A DNA stretch of 64,000 bases from an uncultured Pseudomonas sp. (GTDB taxonomy: Bacteria; Pseudomonadota; Gammaproteobacteria; Pseudomonadales; Pseudomonadaceae): assembly GCF_913774235.1 (NCBI RefSeq), contig NZ_CAJYDW010000020.1, positions 62,001-126,000 of the forward strand, in the 5' to 3' direction. A model generated the notes under the pieces. It did no database searches. It was given only the letters and a program-made list of their open reading frames with translations, and had not been told where the DNA came from. Below are positions 39,044-47,545 of this stretch, piece after piece (positions within the stretch are counted from its first letter, which is position 1; each line of letters begins with the position of its first letter). The position numbers and the translations under genes were made by a program.

Positions 39044-39102
39044 CTGGTGAGCAGGTCCTCGGCCTGGCACAGTAGCGGCTCGTTCTCGGCACGGATGCCG
39101 AT

Positions 39103-39840
39103 ATGCTCAAGCCCGTTCAACACTACCTGAAGCGCCACTGGCAGCGTCTACGGCCTGGAACCTCCTGCGCCCTCTGTGCCAGTTGGCTACCGCCCGGCCT
39201 GGCCCTGTGCGAAGGCTGCGAGACCGAGCTGCCCTGGCTCGGCGCCCACTGCCAACGCTGCGCCTTGCCACTCTCGGTGGACGGTCTCATCTGCGGCGGC
39301 TGCCTCGCCGACTCGCCGGCCTTCGACCAGGTGCTGGCGCCCTGGCGCTATGCCTTTCCGGTCGACAGCCTGATCAACGCCTTCAAGCACCGCGACCAGG
39401 GCAGCCTCGGACGGCTGGCCGGGGCACTGCTGGCCCGTCATCTGCAGCACCTGTTCGACGAAGGCCAGCCGCGGCCGGAACTGTTATTGCCGGTACCGCT
39501 GTCACCGCAGCGGCTGCGTCAGCGCGGCTTCAACCAGGCCGCGCTGCTGGCCGACTGGCTCGGCAAGCCGCTGGGACTGCCGGTGAACGCCAAGCTCTTG
39601 CAACGGGTACAGGAACAGCACAGCCAGCAGGGCCTTACCGCCAGCGAGCGGCGACGCAATCTCAAGCAGGCCTTCGCCCTGGTGAGTGAGGCCGAGCTGA
39701 CCGGTCGCCATCTGGCCCTGGTGGACGACGTGCTCACCACCGGCGCCACTGCGGATAGTCTGGCACGCCTGCTCAAGCGTGCCGGGGTTCGGCGGGTCGA
39801 TGTCTATTGCCTGGCCCGGACACCGCCACCCGGGGAATAG
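39103..39840 (+). CDS. comF: ComF family phosphoribosyltransferase-like protein
   Basis: 245-residue ComF protein. The N-terminal zinc-ribbon has four CxxC-like pairs (CALC, CEGC, CQRC, CGGC, within about residues 24-68), and the C-terminal PRTase domain has the PRPP loop LALVDDVLTTGATADSLARL. ComF/GntX proteins support DNA uptake in competent bacteria and nutrient use of DNA in others. No other competence gene is nearby; biotin synthesis genes, a frequent neighbour in Pseudomonas, are not seen. Confidence 0.85.
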   Translation: MLKPVQHYLKRHWQRLRPGTSCALCASWLPPGLALCEGCETELPWLGAHCQRCALPLSVDGLICGGCLADSPAFDQVLAPWRYAFPVDSLINAFKHRDQGSLGRLAGALLARHLQHLFDEGQPRPELLLPVPLSPQRLRQRGFNQAALLADWLGKPLGLPVNAKLLQRVQEQHSQQGLTASERRRNLKQAFALVSEAELTGRHLALVDDVLTTGATADSLARLLKRAGVRRVDVYCLARTPPPGE

Positions 39841-39842
39841 CG

Positions 39843-39860
39843 ATGTCACCAAAACGTCAT
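39843..39860 (+). promoter_or_regulatory. Pho-box-like site upstream of phoX
   Basis: Two 7-bp units, ATGTCAC (39843-39849) and ACGTCAT (39854-39860), repeat at the 11-bp period of the PhoB box (CTGTCAT-N4-CTGTCAT) and match it at 10 of 14 positions. TAGCCT at 39871-39876 could be the -10 element at the usual distance. The site overlaps the very end of comF. Confidence 0.5.
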
Positions 39861-39905
39861 CCAGTCTGACTAGCCTCGCCTGCACACCGTAAGGAAACCT
39901 TAAGC

Positions 39906-41795
39906 ATGCACAGCGAACAGACCGATCTCGAACGCCTCGTCCATCTCAGCCGGCGCCGCTTCATCGGCGCCGGGGCCCTGGCCGGCGCCGCCCTGTTCCT
40001 GGGTGGCGGCCTGCTCGGCCGTAGCGCCCTCGCCGACGCGGTAAGTGCAGCCAACGGCGATCCGCTGATCGGCTTCGCCAACATCCCGGCCTCCACCGCC
40101 GATACCCTGGTGGTACCGCCTGGCTATCGCGCCAGCGTGCTCATCAGCTGGGGCCAGCCGCTGCACACCGATGGCCCGGCCTTCCGCCCCGACGGCAGCC
40201 CCAGCGCCGCCGACCAGGCCGTGCAATTCGGCGACAACAACGACGGCATGGCCTTCTTCCCCTTCCCGGACGATCCGGATCGGGCGCTGATGGCGATCAA
40301 CAACGAATACACCAACTATCGCTACCTGCTCAGCCACGGCACGCCGCCCAAGTCCCTGGAAGACACCCGCAAGGCCCAGGCTGCCGAGGGCGTCTCGGTG
40401 ATCGAGGTGAAGCGCGTGGACGGCCAGTGGCACTTCGTCCAGGGTTCGCCCTACAACAGACGCATCCACGGCAACACGCCCATCGCCATCAGCGGTCCGG
40501 CCGCTGGCCATGACCTGCTCAAGACCGCCGCCGATCCGGCGGGACGCGAGGTGCTGGGCACCTTCCAGAACTGCTCCAGTGGCGCCACACCCTGGCATAC
40601 CTACCTGACCTGCGAAGAGAACTTCACCGACGTCTTCGGCAGCCGCAACGCCGAGCTGAAGTTCGATGCCGCCCAGAAGAGATACAGCGTCAAGCACGCC
40701 AGCGTGGAGAATGACTGGCACCTGCACGACGATCGCTTCGACCTGGCGCAGAATCCCAACGAGCTCAACCGCCATGGCTGGATCACCGAGATCGACCCCT
40801 TCGATCCCCAGGCCAAGCCGGTCAAGCGCACCGCCCTGGGCCGCTTCAAGCACGAGAACGCCGCCCTTACCCGCACCCGCGACGGCCGCGTGGTGGTCTA
40901 CATGGGCGACGACGAACGCGGCGAATTCATCTACAAGTTCGTCAGCCGCGACCGCCTGCAGGACGACCCCAAGGCCAATCGCGACCTGCTCGACCACGGC
41001 ACCCTCTACGTCGCCCGCTTCGACGAGGGTGACCATGATCCGAACCGCCCCAAGGGCCGCGGCCAGTGGTTGCCGCTGGTGCATGGCGAGAACGGCCTGA
41101 CCGCCGCCAATGGCTTCCCCAGCCAGGCCGTGGTACTGATCCACGCCCGCCAGGCCGGCACCCAGGTCGGCGCCACGCGCATGGACCGTCCCGAGTGGAT
41201 CGCCGTCAGCCCCAAGGACGGCCAGGTCTATTGCACCCTGACCAACAACACCAAGCGCGGCGAGGACGGCATGCCAGTGGGCGGCCCCAACCCCCGCGCC
41301 AACAACCTCTATGGTCAGATCGTGCGTTGGCGCGAAGACGGTGACGATGCCGCCGCCCTGACCTTCAACTGGGACCTGTTCGTCATCGCCGGCAATCCCA
41401 AGGTGCATCCGGGCAAGCCGGAAGCCGGCTCGTCGCAGATCAATGCGGAGAACATGTTCAACAGCCCCGACGGCCTGGGCTTCGACGCCGCCGGCCGGCT
41501 GTGGGTGCTCACCGACGGCAAGTACAGCAACAAGGGCGACTACGAGGGCATGGGCAACAACCAGATGCTCTGCGCCGATCCCCGTAGCGGCGAGCTGCGC
41601 CGCTTCCTGGTCGGACCCGTGGGTTGCGAGGTCACCGGCCTGGCCTTCTCGCCGGACTACCGGACGATGTTCGTCGGCATCCAGCACCCAGGCGAGGAAG
41701 GCGGCTCCCAGTTCCCGGAACAACAGCCGAACGGCCAGCCACGCTCCTCGGTGATGGTCATCACCCGGGAAGACGGCGGCGTGATCGGCGCCTGA
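39906..41795 (+). CDS. phoX: PhoX-type alkaline phosphatase (Tat-exported)
   Basis: 629-residue protein of the PhoX/DUF839 family, calcium/iron phosphatases that release phosphate from organic esters outside the inner membrane. The N terminus has a Tat-type signal with twin arginines (LSRRRFIGAGALAGAALFLG, about residues 15-34). Family blocks include MAINNEYTNYRYL, GTFQNCSSGATPWHTYLTCE, EENF, NRHGWITEIDPFDPQA, and NSPDGLGFDAAGRLWVLTDG. A Pho-box-like site lies upstream. A hairpin (41813-41838) follows the stop codon. Confidence 0.88.
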   Translation: MHSEQTDLERLVHLSRRRFIGAGALAGAALFLGGGLLGRSALADAVSAANGDPLIGFANIPASTADTLVVPPGYRASVLISWGQPLHTDGPAFRPDGSPSAADQAVQFGDNNDGMAFFPFPDDPDRALMAINNEYTNYRYLLSHGTPPKSLEDTRKAQAAEGVSVIEVKRVDGQWHFVQGSPYNRRIHGNTPIAISGPAAGHDLLKTAADPAGREVLGTFQNCSSGATPWHTYLTCEENFTDVFGSRNAELKFDAAQKRYSVKHASVENDWHLHDDRFDLAQNPNELNRHGWITEIDPFDPQAKPVKRTALGRFKHENAALTRTRDGRVVVYMGDDERGEFIYKFVSRDRLQDDPKANRDLLDHGTLYVARFDEGDHDPNRPKGRGQWLPLVHGENGLTAANGFPSQAVVLIHARQAGTQVGATRMDRPEWIAVSPKDGQVYCTLTNNTKRGEDGMPVGGPNPRANNLYGQIVRWREDGDDAAALTFNWDLFVIAGNPKVHPGKPEAGSSQINAENMFNSPDGLGFDAAGRLWVLTDGKYSNKGDYEGMGNNQMLCADPRSGELRRFLVGPVGCEVTGLAFSPDYRTMFVGIQHPGEEGGSQFPEQQPNGQPRSSVMVITREDGGVIGA

Positions 41796-41812
41796 CCGGC
41801 GGGCGGATAGCA

Positions 41813-41838
41813 CCCGAGCCTTGGCCACGAGGCTCGGG
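41813..41838 (+). terminator. Hairpin after phoX
   Basis: Stem CCCGAGCC/GGCTCGGG (41813-41820 with 41831-41838) with a 10-base loop. No T run follows, so termination is only possible. Confidence 0.4.
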
Positions 41839-41905
41839 CATGCGCTAGCATCTCCCGGATGCAGGGTGGCAATCGCCATCGTCCCCCGTGACCGAGGAGC
41901 GCGCC

Positions 41906-42880
41906 ATGTCCCATCCGTTCGACAATTTGAGTCCCGACCTGGTCATCGACGCCATCGAAAGCCTGGGTTATCTCAGCGATGCCCGCGTCCTGGCCCTCAA
42001 CAGCTACGAGAACCGCGTCTATCAGATCGGCATCGAGGGCGAGACCCCGCTGATCGCCAAGTTCTATCGCCCGGACCGCTGGACGGACGCGGCCATTCTC
42101 GAAGAACACGCCTTTTCCGCGGAGCTGGAAGAACGCGAGGTGCCCGTGGTGGCACCGCTGCAGCGCGAGGGCCGCACGCTGTTCGAGCATGCCGGTTTCC
42201 GCTTCGCCCTCTTCCCCCGCCGCGGCGGCCGGGCGCCGGAGCCAGGCGATCTCAACCAGTTGCATCGCCTGGGCCAGTTGCTCGGCCGGCTGCACGCGGT
42301 AGGCGCCAGCCGCCCCTTCCAGCACCGCGAGACGCTGGACGTCCAGAGCTATGGCCATGCCTCCCTGGATACCCTGCTGACCGGCAACTTCATTCCCAAG
42401 AGCCTGCTGCCCGCCTACGAGTCGGTGGCCCGTGATCTGCTGCTGCGTCTCGACGAACTCTTCGAGGGCGTCAGCTACGACGTCATCCGCCTGCACGGCG
42501 ATTGCCATCCGGGCAACCTGCTCTGCCGCGACGACGCCTACCACATCGTCGATCTCGACGACTGCCGTCACGGCCCGGCCATGCAGGACCTCTGGATGCT
42601 GCTGGCCGGTGATCGCCAGGAGCGGCTGACGCAGCTCTCCGAACTGATGGACGGCTACGAGGAGTTCCACGACTTCCAACCGCGCGAGCTGGCGCTGATC
42701 GAAGGCCTGCGCAGTCTGCGGCTGATGCACTACAGCGCCTGGCTGGCGCGCCGCTGGGACGACCCGGCCTTTCCCAAGAGCTTTCCCTGGTTCGGCAGCG
42801 AACGCTATTGGGGCGACCAGATCCTCACCTTGCGCGAACAACGCGCGGCCCTGGACGAGGCGCCCTTGCGACTGTTCTAG
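41906..42880 (+). CDS. srkA: Stress response serine/threonine kinase SrkA (YihE)
   Basis: 324-residue aminoglycoside-phosphotransferase-like protein kinase. The catalytic loop is LHGDCHPGNLL (about residues 196-206) and the metal-binding aspartates are in HIVDLDDCRHGP. In E. coli, YihE/SrkA protects against MazF-linked death and envelope stress and is often encoded next to dsbA; dsbA is not adjacent here. The ATG at 41906 is preceded by GAGGAG, which I prefer over an upstream GTG (41888). Confidence 0.92.
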   Translation: MSHPFDNLSPDLVIDAIESLGYLSDARVLALNSYENRVYQIGIEGETPLIAKFYRPDRWTDAAILEEHAFSAELEEREVPVVAPLQREGRTLFEHAGFRFALFPRRGGRAPEPGDLNQLHRLGQLLGRLHAVGASRPFQHRETLDVQSYGHASLDTLLTGNFIPKSLLPAYESVARDLLLRLDELFEGVSYDVIRLHGDCHPGNLLCRDDAYHIVDLDDCRHGPAMQDLWMLLAGDRQERLTQLSELMDGYEEFHDFQPRELALIEGLRSLRLMHYSAWLARRWDDPAFPKSFPWFGSERYWGDQILTLREQRAALDEAPLRLF

Positions 42881-42895
42881 CCTGGGCGCTCGAAT

Positions 42896-42931
42896 ACCCC
42901 CTCTCTCTCTGGGAGAGGGCCGGGGTGAGGG
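42896..42931. repeat. CCCTCTC...GGGAGAGGGCCGGGGTGAGGG intergenic repeat
   Basis: A hairpin-forming CCCTCTC-type run pairs with GGGAGAGGG and is followed by CCGGGGTGAGGGTA. Very similar elements occur between genes in many gammaproteobacteria. It follows the srkA stop by 15 bp and may end its transcript. A second small hairpin (GGAAAA/TTTTCC, 42957-42978) lies between it and the REPIN. Confidence 0.55.
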
Positions 42932-42991
42932 TAGGCCTCGTGAAGACTTCTCCGGTGGAAAAGACTGCGTCGTTTTCCAGGCTACAACACT

Positions 42992-43057
42992 GATCGCGGC
43001 CATGGGCCGCTCCTACAAAAGCATCACCCTCTGTAGGAGCGGCCCATGGCCGCGATC
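42992..43057. repeat. REPIN: perfect inverted pair of REP sequences
   Basis: Two 26-bp arms (42992-43017 and 43032-43057) are exact reverse complements, separated by 14 bp. Each arm is itself a REP hairpin with core GCGGCC-CATG-GCCGC and a conserved TCCTACA end. The same REP occurs at 11479-11557. Such doublets are spread by RAYT transposases encoded elsewhere. The element sits between srkA and rarD. Confidence 0.9.
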
Positions 43058-43163
43058 GACCGTCTCGACAGTCACACCACAAGCGCACCTCCTCACCCCA
43101 ACATCCCACCGCCCCTTGCGCTATCCTGCCCGGACAAGAACGTTGCCTGCCTAAGGACCTTCC

Positions 43164-44051
43164 ATGTCTGCCTTGCGCCAGGGTTATGCCCTGGGCCTCA
43201 CCGCCTACGGGCTGTGGGGCTTGTTTCCGTTGTTCTTCAAGCTGCTGGCGGCGCTGCCGTCCATCGAGATCCTGTTCCAGCGCATCCTCTGGTCCGCCCT
43301 GTTCAGCGCCCTGCTGCTGATGGTCTGGCGGCACCGCGGCTGGTGGGCAGAGCTGCGCGCCCATCCGCGGCGGCTGGCCTGGCTGGCGTTGTCCGGCGCC
43401 CTGGTGGCCTGCAACTGGCTGGTCTACATCTGGGCGGTGAACAATGCTCACGTGGTGGAGGCCAGCCTGGGTTACTACATCAACCCGCTGGTCAACATCC
43501 TGCTCGCCCTGGTGATCCTGCGCGAGCGGCTGCGCCCCCTGCAATGGCTCGCCGTGGGCCTGGCGGTACTGGGCGTGGCGCAACAGCTGTGGACGCTGGG
43601 CCAGTTGCCCTGGGTCTCCCTGGCGCTGGCGCTGACCTTCGCCTTCTACGGCCTGGTGCGCAGGCAGACACCGGTAGCCGCCCTACCCGGCATGGTGGTG
43701 GAGAGCTGGATGCTGGTGCCGGTCGCGCTGATCGCCTTGCCGCTACTGACCCAGGGCGTGAGTCTGCAGGCGTCGACCTGGCAGTCGTCGCTGGGCCTGC
43801 TGGTGGTGCTCTGCGGACCCATCACCCTGATTCCGCTGCTGTGCTTCAACGCCGCGGCGCGCAAGCTGCCGTATTCCACCCTGGGCTTCCTGCAGTACAT
43901 CGCCCCGACCCTGGTACTGATCCAAGCGGTCTGGCTCTATGGCGAGCCCTTCCCACGCGAGCGGCTGTTCGCCTTCCTCTGCATCTGGACCGGGCTGGCG
44001 GTGTTCAGCTTCGATCTCTGGCGTGCCAGCCGCAAGCTGAAGGCCAGATAG
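43164..44051 (+). CDS. rarD: RarD family EamA-type permease
   Basis: 295-residue membrane protein with about ten hydrophobic segments. It starts GYALGLTAYGLWGLFPLFFK, the RarD signature, and carries ALVACNWLVYIWAVNNAHVVEASLGYYINP. Substrates of RarD proteins are unproven (chloramphenicol sensitivity was reported). GGAC-type bases precede the ATG. A hairpin follows, and the gene converges on secB. Confidence 0.88.
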   Translation: MSALRQGYALGLTAYGLWGLFPLFFKLLAALPSIEILFQRILWSALFSALLLMVWRHRGWWAELRAHPRRLAWLALSGALVACNWLVYIWAVNNAHVVEASLGYYINPLVNILLALVILRERLRPLQWLAVGLAVLGVAQQLWTLGQLPWVSLALALTFAFYGLVRRQTPVAALPGMVVESWMLVPVALIALPLLTQGVSLQASTWQSSLGLLVVLCGPITLIPLLCFNAAARKLPYSTLGFLQYIAPTLVLIQAVWLYGEPFPRERLFAFLCIWTGLAVFSFDLWRASRKLKAR

Positions 44052-44054
44052 CAG

Positions 44055-44078
44055 AACGCCCCTGGCAAGGGGCGTTCG
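44055..44078. terminator. Hairpin between convergent rarD and secB
   Basis: Stem GAACGCCCC/GGGGCGTTC (44055-44063 with 44070-44078) with a 6-base loop, placed between the two stop codons. It could serve both directions, although neither T run is long. Confidence 0.55.
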
Positions 44079-44095
44079 ATACCGCGGTGAGCCGA

Positions 44096-44560
44096 TCAGG
44101 CTTCGCCGGCGGTCTGCATGCGCGCCAGTTCCTGGGCGTACAGGGCGTCGAAGTTCACCGGCTGCAGCATCAGCGCCGGGAAGGAGCCGCGCACCACCAT
44201 GTTGTCCAGCGCCTCACGGGCGTAGGGGAACAGGATGTTGGGGCAGAAGGCGCCCAGAGCGTGAGCCATGGAGGCGGCGTCCAGGCCCTTGATCAGGAAG
44301 ATGCCACCCTGCTGCACTTCGGCGATGAAGGCGGTCTCTTCCTTGTTCTTGACGGTCACGGTCAGGGTCAGCACCACTTCGTGGAAGTCGTCGCCCAGGG
44401 TCTTCTGGCGGGTGGCCAGGTCCAGGTTGACGTTGGGCTGCCAGTCCTGGCGAAAGATCTCGGGGCTCTTGGGCGCCTCGAAGGACAGGTCGCGGATGTA
44501 GATGCGCTGGAGGGAGAACTGGGCGCCGTCTTCCTGGGCGCCGTTGGCTTGATCGGTCAT
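44096..44560 (-). CDS. secB: Protein-export chaperone SecB
   Basis: Cytosolic tetrameric chaperone that keeps secretory precursors unfolded and delivers them to SecA. The 154-residue length is normal; [19 protein letters not shown] and [17 protein letters not shown] are diagnostic. The ATG at 44560 (MTDQANGAQ) follows grxC by 32 bp. The order rhodanese-grxC-secB matches other Pseudomonas genomes. Confidence 0.96.
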   Translation of the reverse strand: MTDQANGAQEDGAQFSLQRIYIRDLSFEAPKSPEIFRQDWQPNVNLDLATRQKTLGDDFHEVVLTLTVTVKNKEETAFIAEVQQGGIFLIKGLDAASMAHALGAFCPNILFPYAREALDNMVVRGSFPALMLQPVNFDALYAQELARMQTAGEA

Positions 44561-44592
44561 GGTAGGGCCTTGAGTGATGACGTGAGTGTTGG

Positions 44593-44847
44593 TCAGGCGA
44601 ACAGCAGCGGATCGAGGCGTCCGCTTCGGTCTAGGGCATAGAGATCGTCGCAACCGCCGACATGGGTGCTGCCGATCCAGATCTGCGGCACGCTGGTGCG
44701 GCCGGCCTTGCGGGCCATCTCGCTACGCAGGGCCGGTTGGCCGTCGACGGAGATTTCCCGGTAGGCCACGTTCTTGCGATCGAGCAGGTGCTTGGCACGA
44801 TGGCAATAGGGGCACCAGGCACTGGTATAGATGACGACGTCGGTCAT
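44593..44847 (-). CDS. grxC: Glutaredoxin 3
   Basis: 84-residue dithiol glutaredoxin with active site CPYC (residues 12-15 in [16 protein letters not shown]), the TSVPQIWIG cis-proline motif and GGCDDLYAL glutathione-binding end. It reduces protein disulfides with glutathione in the cytosol. It lies between the rhodanese and secB genes in one likely operon. Confidence 0.95.
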   Translation of the reverse strand: MTDVVIYTSAWCPYCHRAKHLLDRKNVAYREISVDGQPALRSEMARKAGRTSVPQIWIGSTHVGGCDDLYALDRSGRLDPLLFA

Positions 44848-44887
44848 ACGCGGTCTCCAGTGGCCGAGGCTGCGGCCACGCAAGGGT

Positions 44888-45307
44888 TCACTTCACCAGG
44901 GGCAGATTCTCTGCGCGCCAGGTGGCGATACCGCCGTTCAGACGCGCGGCGGTGAAGCCGGCCTTCTGCAGGTCGCCGCACACGGCACCGGCCTGCTGGC
45001 CGGCACTGTCCACCACGATCAGGGTCTTGGCCTTGTGCTTCTCCAGTAGAGACAGGCTGCTGGCGACTTTCTCCTGAGCGATGTTCAGCGCGCCGACGAT
45101 ATGCCCGGCGGCGAAGTCCTTGCTCGGACGGATGTCGAGCACCACGCCCTCTTCGCGATTGAGCAGGGTGGTGAGCTCGCTGGTGGACAGGCTACGACCG
45201 CCCCGGCGGGTCTCGTTGAACAGCATCAGGGCGACGATGGCGAGGAAGGCGGCGACGAGCAGCGGATGATGGGTGGCGAATTCGACCACCCGACCGAGAA
45301 ATTCCAT
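44888..45307 (-). CDS. Membrane-anchored rhodanese-like protein with unusual active-site loop
   Basis: 139-residue protein with an N-terminal membrane helix (about 12-29, PLLVAAFLAIVALMLF) and one rhodanese domain (VVLDIRPSKDFAAGHIVGALNIA). Where active rhodaneses have a cysteine (as in FCYHGHS of GlpE in this window), this one reads VVDSAGQQAGAVC, with serine at the usual cysteine place. It may be a non-catalytic binding domain, or the later cysteine may act. I chose the ATG at 45307; a TTG further up is possible. It forms an operon with grxC and secB. Confidence 0.8.
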   Translation of the reverse strand: MEFLGRVVEFATHHPLLVAAFLAIVALMLFNETRRGGRSLSTSELTTLLNREEGVVLDIRPSKDFAAGHIVGALNIAQEKVASSLSLLEKHKAKTLIVVDSAGQQAGAVCGDLQKAGFTAARLNGGIATWRAENLPLVK

Positions 45308-45487
45308 GATGAAGGAGCTATCCAAGAAGGGCTAAAAATGCCGGCCAGTATACACAGCCCCCCGGTGGCGCCATACCCTGGCCGCCAGAGGGTTATCGCC
45401 AGGTAACCAGCACACCGCGAACTGCCTGCTTGGCCGGTCGCAGCGCTCTGGCTAGGCTGGGATTCCCTTCATCACCAGGATCCCGCC

Positions 45488-46099
45488 ATGACCTCCATCG
45501 CTCTGCTCGGCGCCACCGGCAATGTCGGCAGCCGCCTGCTCGCCGAAGCCCTTTCCCGCGGTCACCAGGTCACCGCCCTGGTCCGCGACCCTGCCCGCCT
45601 GGCTCCCCGGCCTGGCCTGACCGTCGCTGCCGGCGATGTCGCCAACCCGGAAACCGCCCGCGCCCTGGCCGGTTGCGAGGTGCTGATCAGCAGCCTGAGA
45701 TTCGCCGACGTGCCCCCGGCCACCCTGGTCGCCTTCGCCCGCGCCTCCGGCATTCCGCGCCTGCTAGTGGTCGGCGGCGCGGCCAGCCTGAACCTGCCGG
45801 ACGGCTCGCGGCTGTTCGACGCCCCCGCCTTCCCCGCCGAGTACCGCACCGAGGCCGGCGCCGGCATCGCCACCCTGGAGGCGCTGCGCGACGTCCAGGA
45901 TCTGGATTGGGCCTTCGTCAGCCCGCAGATGGTCTTCGCCGCCGGTGAGCGCACCGGCCAGTTCCGCCTGGGCCGCGACGCCTTGCTGTTCGATGCCGCC
46001 GGCAACAGCCATATTTCCTACGAGGACTACGCCATGGCCCTGCTGGATGAGGTCGAACGGCCCGCTCATCACCGCACCCGCTTCACGATCGGCTACTAG
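45488..46099 (+). CDS. NAD(P)H-binding SDR-like protein
   Basis: 203-residue Rossmann protein of the atypical SDR (NmrA/YwnB-like) type. The nucleotide loop is IALLGATGNVGSRLLAEAL (about residues 4-22) and RLLVVGGAASLNLPDG, the second conserved block, follows. It lacks a YxxxK catalytic pair, so it could be a redox sensor or reductase. It occupies the place where gpmI (phosphoglycerate mutase) stands in P. aeruginosa, between the rhodanese and envC genes, which suggests replacement or insertion. Confidence 0.82.
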   Translation: MTSIALLGATGNVGSRLLAEALSRGHQVTALVRDPARLAPRPGLTVAAGDVANPETARALAGCEVLISSLRFADVPPATLVAFARASGIPRLLVVGGAASLNLPDGSRLFDAPAFPAEYRTEAGAGIATLEALRDVQDLDWAFVSPQMVFAAGERTGQFRLGRDALLFDAAGNSHISYEDYAMALLDEVERPAHHRTRFTIGY

Positions 46100-46232
46100 A
46101 ATAGAAATGCTCCCCCGTTCGCAGCCTGGCCGCCAGGTCGGGCCGTGAACGCTGAACGGCGCGCCTTGCCGTTTTTTTTGCCGGATGTGACGGGCATACT
46201 AGGGGCTTCGCCCTCGCAATGTACGACCTCGC

Positions 46233-47516
46233 ATGCGCCGTGTTCTCGCCTTTCTCCTGTTAGCCAGCGTCCTCGCCCCTGCCCTGGCCGACGATCGCGC
46301 CGAAACCCAGCGGCAGATCGAGCAGACTCGCCGGGAAATCCAGGAAATGCAGAAGGTGCTCAAGCAGGTGCAGGCCGAGAAGTCCAGCGTGCAGAAGCAG
46401 CTGCAGGGCACCGAAACCCAGCTGGGCGAGCTGGAAAAGCAGGTGGACTCGCTGCAGAAGCAGCTGGAGAACGGCGAAAAAAAGCTGCAAGAGCTGGACG
46501 GGCGCAAGAAGAAGCTCGACCAGTCCCGCGCTGAACAACAGCAACTGATCGCCGTGCAGATCCGCGCCGCCTACCAGAGCGGGCGCCAGGAATACCTGAA
46601 GCTCTTGCTCAACCAGGAGCATCCCGAAAAGGTCAGTCGTACCCTCACCTACTACAACTACCTGAACCGCACCCGGCTGGATCAGCTCGCCACCTTCAAC
46701 GACACCCTGCGCGAACTGCGCGAGGTGGAACAGGGTATCCAGCAGGAACAGGGCGAACTGGTCGCCCGCCGCGAGGACCTGGAGAAGCGCCAGGCGGAAC
46801 TGGCCGAGGTGCGCAAGGAACGCCAGGCGGCGCTGGCCAAGATCAACGACGACTACCGCGACAAGAGTCGCGAGATCCAGGCCCGCGAGCAGGATCAGGC
46901 GGCGCTGAACAAGGTGCTCAAGACCATCGAGGAAACCCTTGCCCGCCAGGCCCGCGAGGCCGAGGAAGCTCGCCAGCGCCAGTTGGCCGAAGCCCGGGCG
47001 CTGGCCGCTCGGGACGCTGCGCGGCGCCAGGCGGAAAGCGACACGAAAGCCCCGCGCAGCTCGAACGCCCCGGAGATAGCGGTGTCTAGTGCAGCACCTG
47101 CGTTTGGCGGTGCCTTCGCCAATGCCCGGGGCAAGTTGCCCTGGCCGGTCGACGGTCGCCTGGTGGCGCGCTTCGGCAGCCCCCGCGGCGACGATCCCCG
47201 GGCGAAATGGGACGGCGTGCTGATCGCCGCCGGCGCGGGTACCCGGGTCAAGGCGGTGCACGACGGTCGGGTGGTGTTCGCCGACTGGCTAAGAGGCGCC
47301 GGCCAACTGGTTATCATCGATCATGGGAATGGCTATCTCAGCCTGTATGGACATAATCAGAGCCTGCTGAAGTCTGCGGGTGACGTGGTCAAGGCTGGAG
47401 ATGCCATCGCGACCGTCGGTGCCAGCGGCGGTCAGGAAGCCTCCGCCTTGTATTTCGCCATTCGCCAACAGGGTCGCCCGACGGACCCGGTCATCTGGTG
47501 TCGTGCTCAGGGATAG
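46233..47516 (+). CDS. envC: EnvC-type murein hydrolase activator (degenerate LytM domain)
   Basis: 427-residue periplasmic protein with a signal peptide (VLAFLLLASVLAPALA, cleaved before DDRAE) and a long coiled coil (about residues 24-265). The C-terminal M23/LytM domain has WDGVLIAAGAGTRVKAVHDG and DHGNGYLSLYGHNQSLL. The zinc-binding histidine/aspartate of active LytM enzymes is replaced (KWDGVLI), as in EnvC, so it should activate amidases at the division site. It is followed by ctpA, the usual partner. Confidence 0.92.
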   Translation: MRRVLAFLLLASVLAPALADDRAETQRQIEQTRREIQEMQKVLKQVQAEKSSVQKQLQGTETQLGELEKQVDSLQKQLENGEKKLQELDGRKKKLDQSRAEQQQLIAVQIRAAYQSGRQEYLKLLLNQEHPEKVSRTLTYYNYLNRTRLDQLATFNDTLRELREVEQGIQQEQGELVARREDLEKRQAELAEVRKERQAALAKINDDYRDKSREIQAREQDQAALNKVLKTIEETLARQAREAEEARQRQLAEARALAARDAARRQAESDTKAPRSSNAPEIAVSSAAPAFGGAFANARGKLPWPVDGRLVARFGSPRGDDPRAKWDGVLIAAGAGTRVKAVHDGRVVFADWLRGAGQLVIIDHGNGYLSLYGHNQSLLKSAGDVVKAGDAIATVGASGGQEASALYFAIRQQGRPTDPVIWCRAQG

Positions 47517-47545
47517 CGCGACACACCCCGGTTTAGGAGCTGCAC

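Noticed and set aside
42881..43163. CRISPR-like repeat array between srkA and rarD
   Set aside because: The repeats are inverted pairs (REPIN and CCCTCTC hairpin), not direct repeats with spacers, and no cas genes are present.
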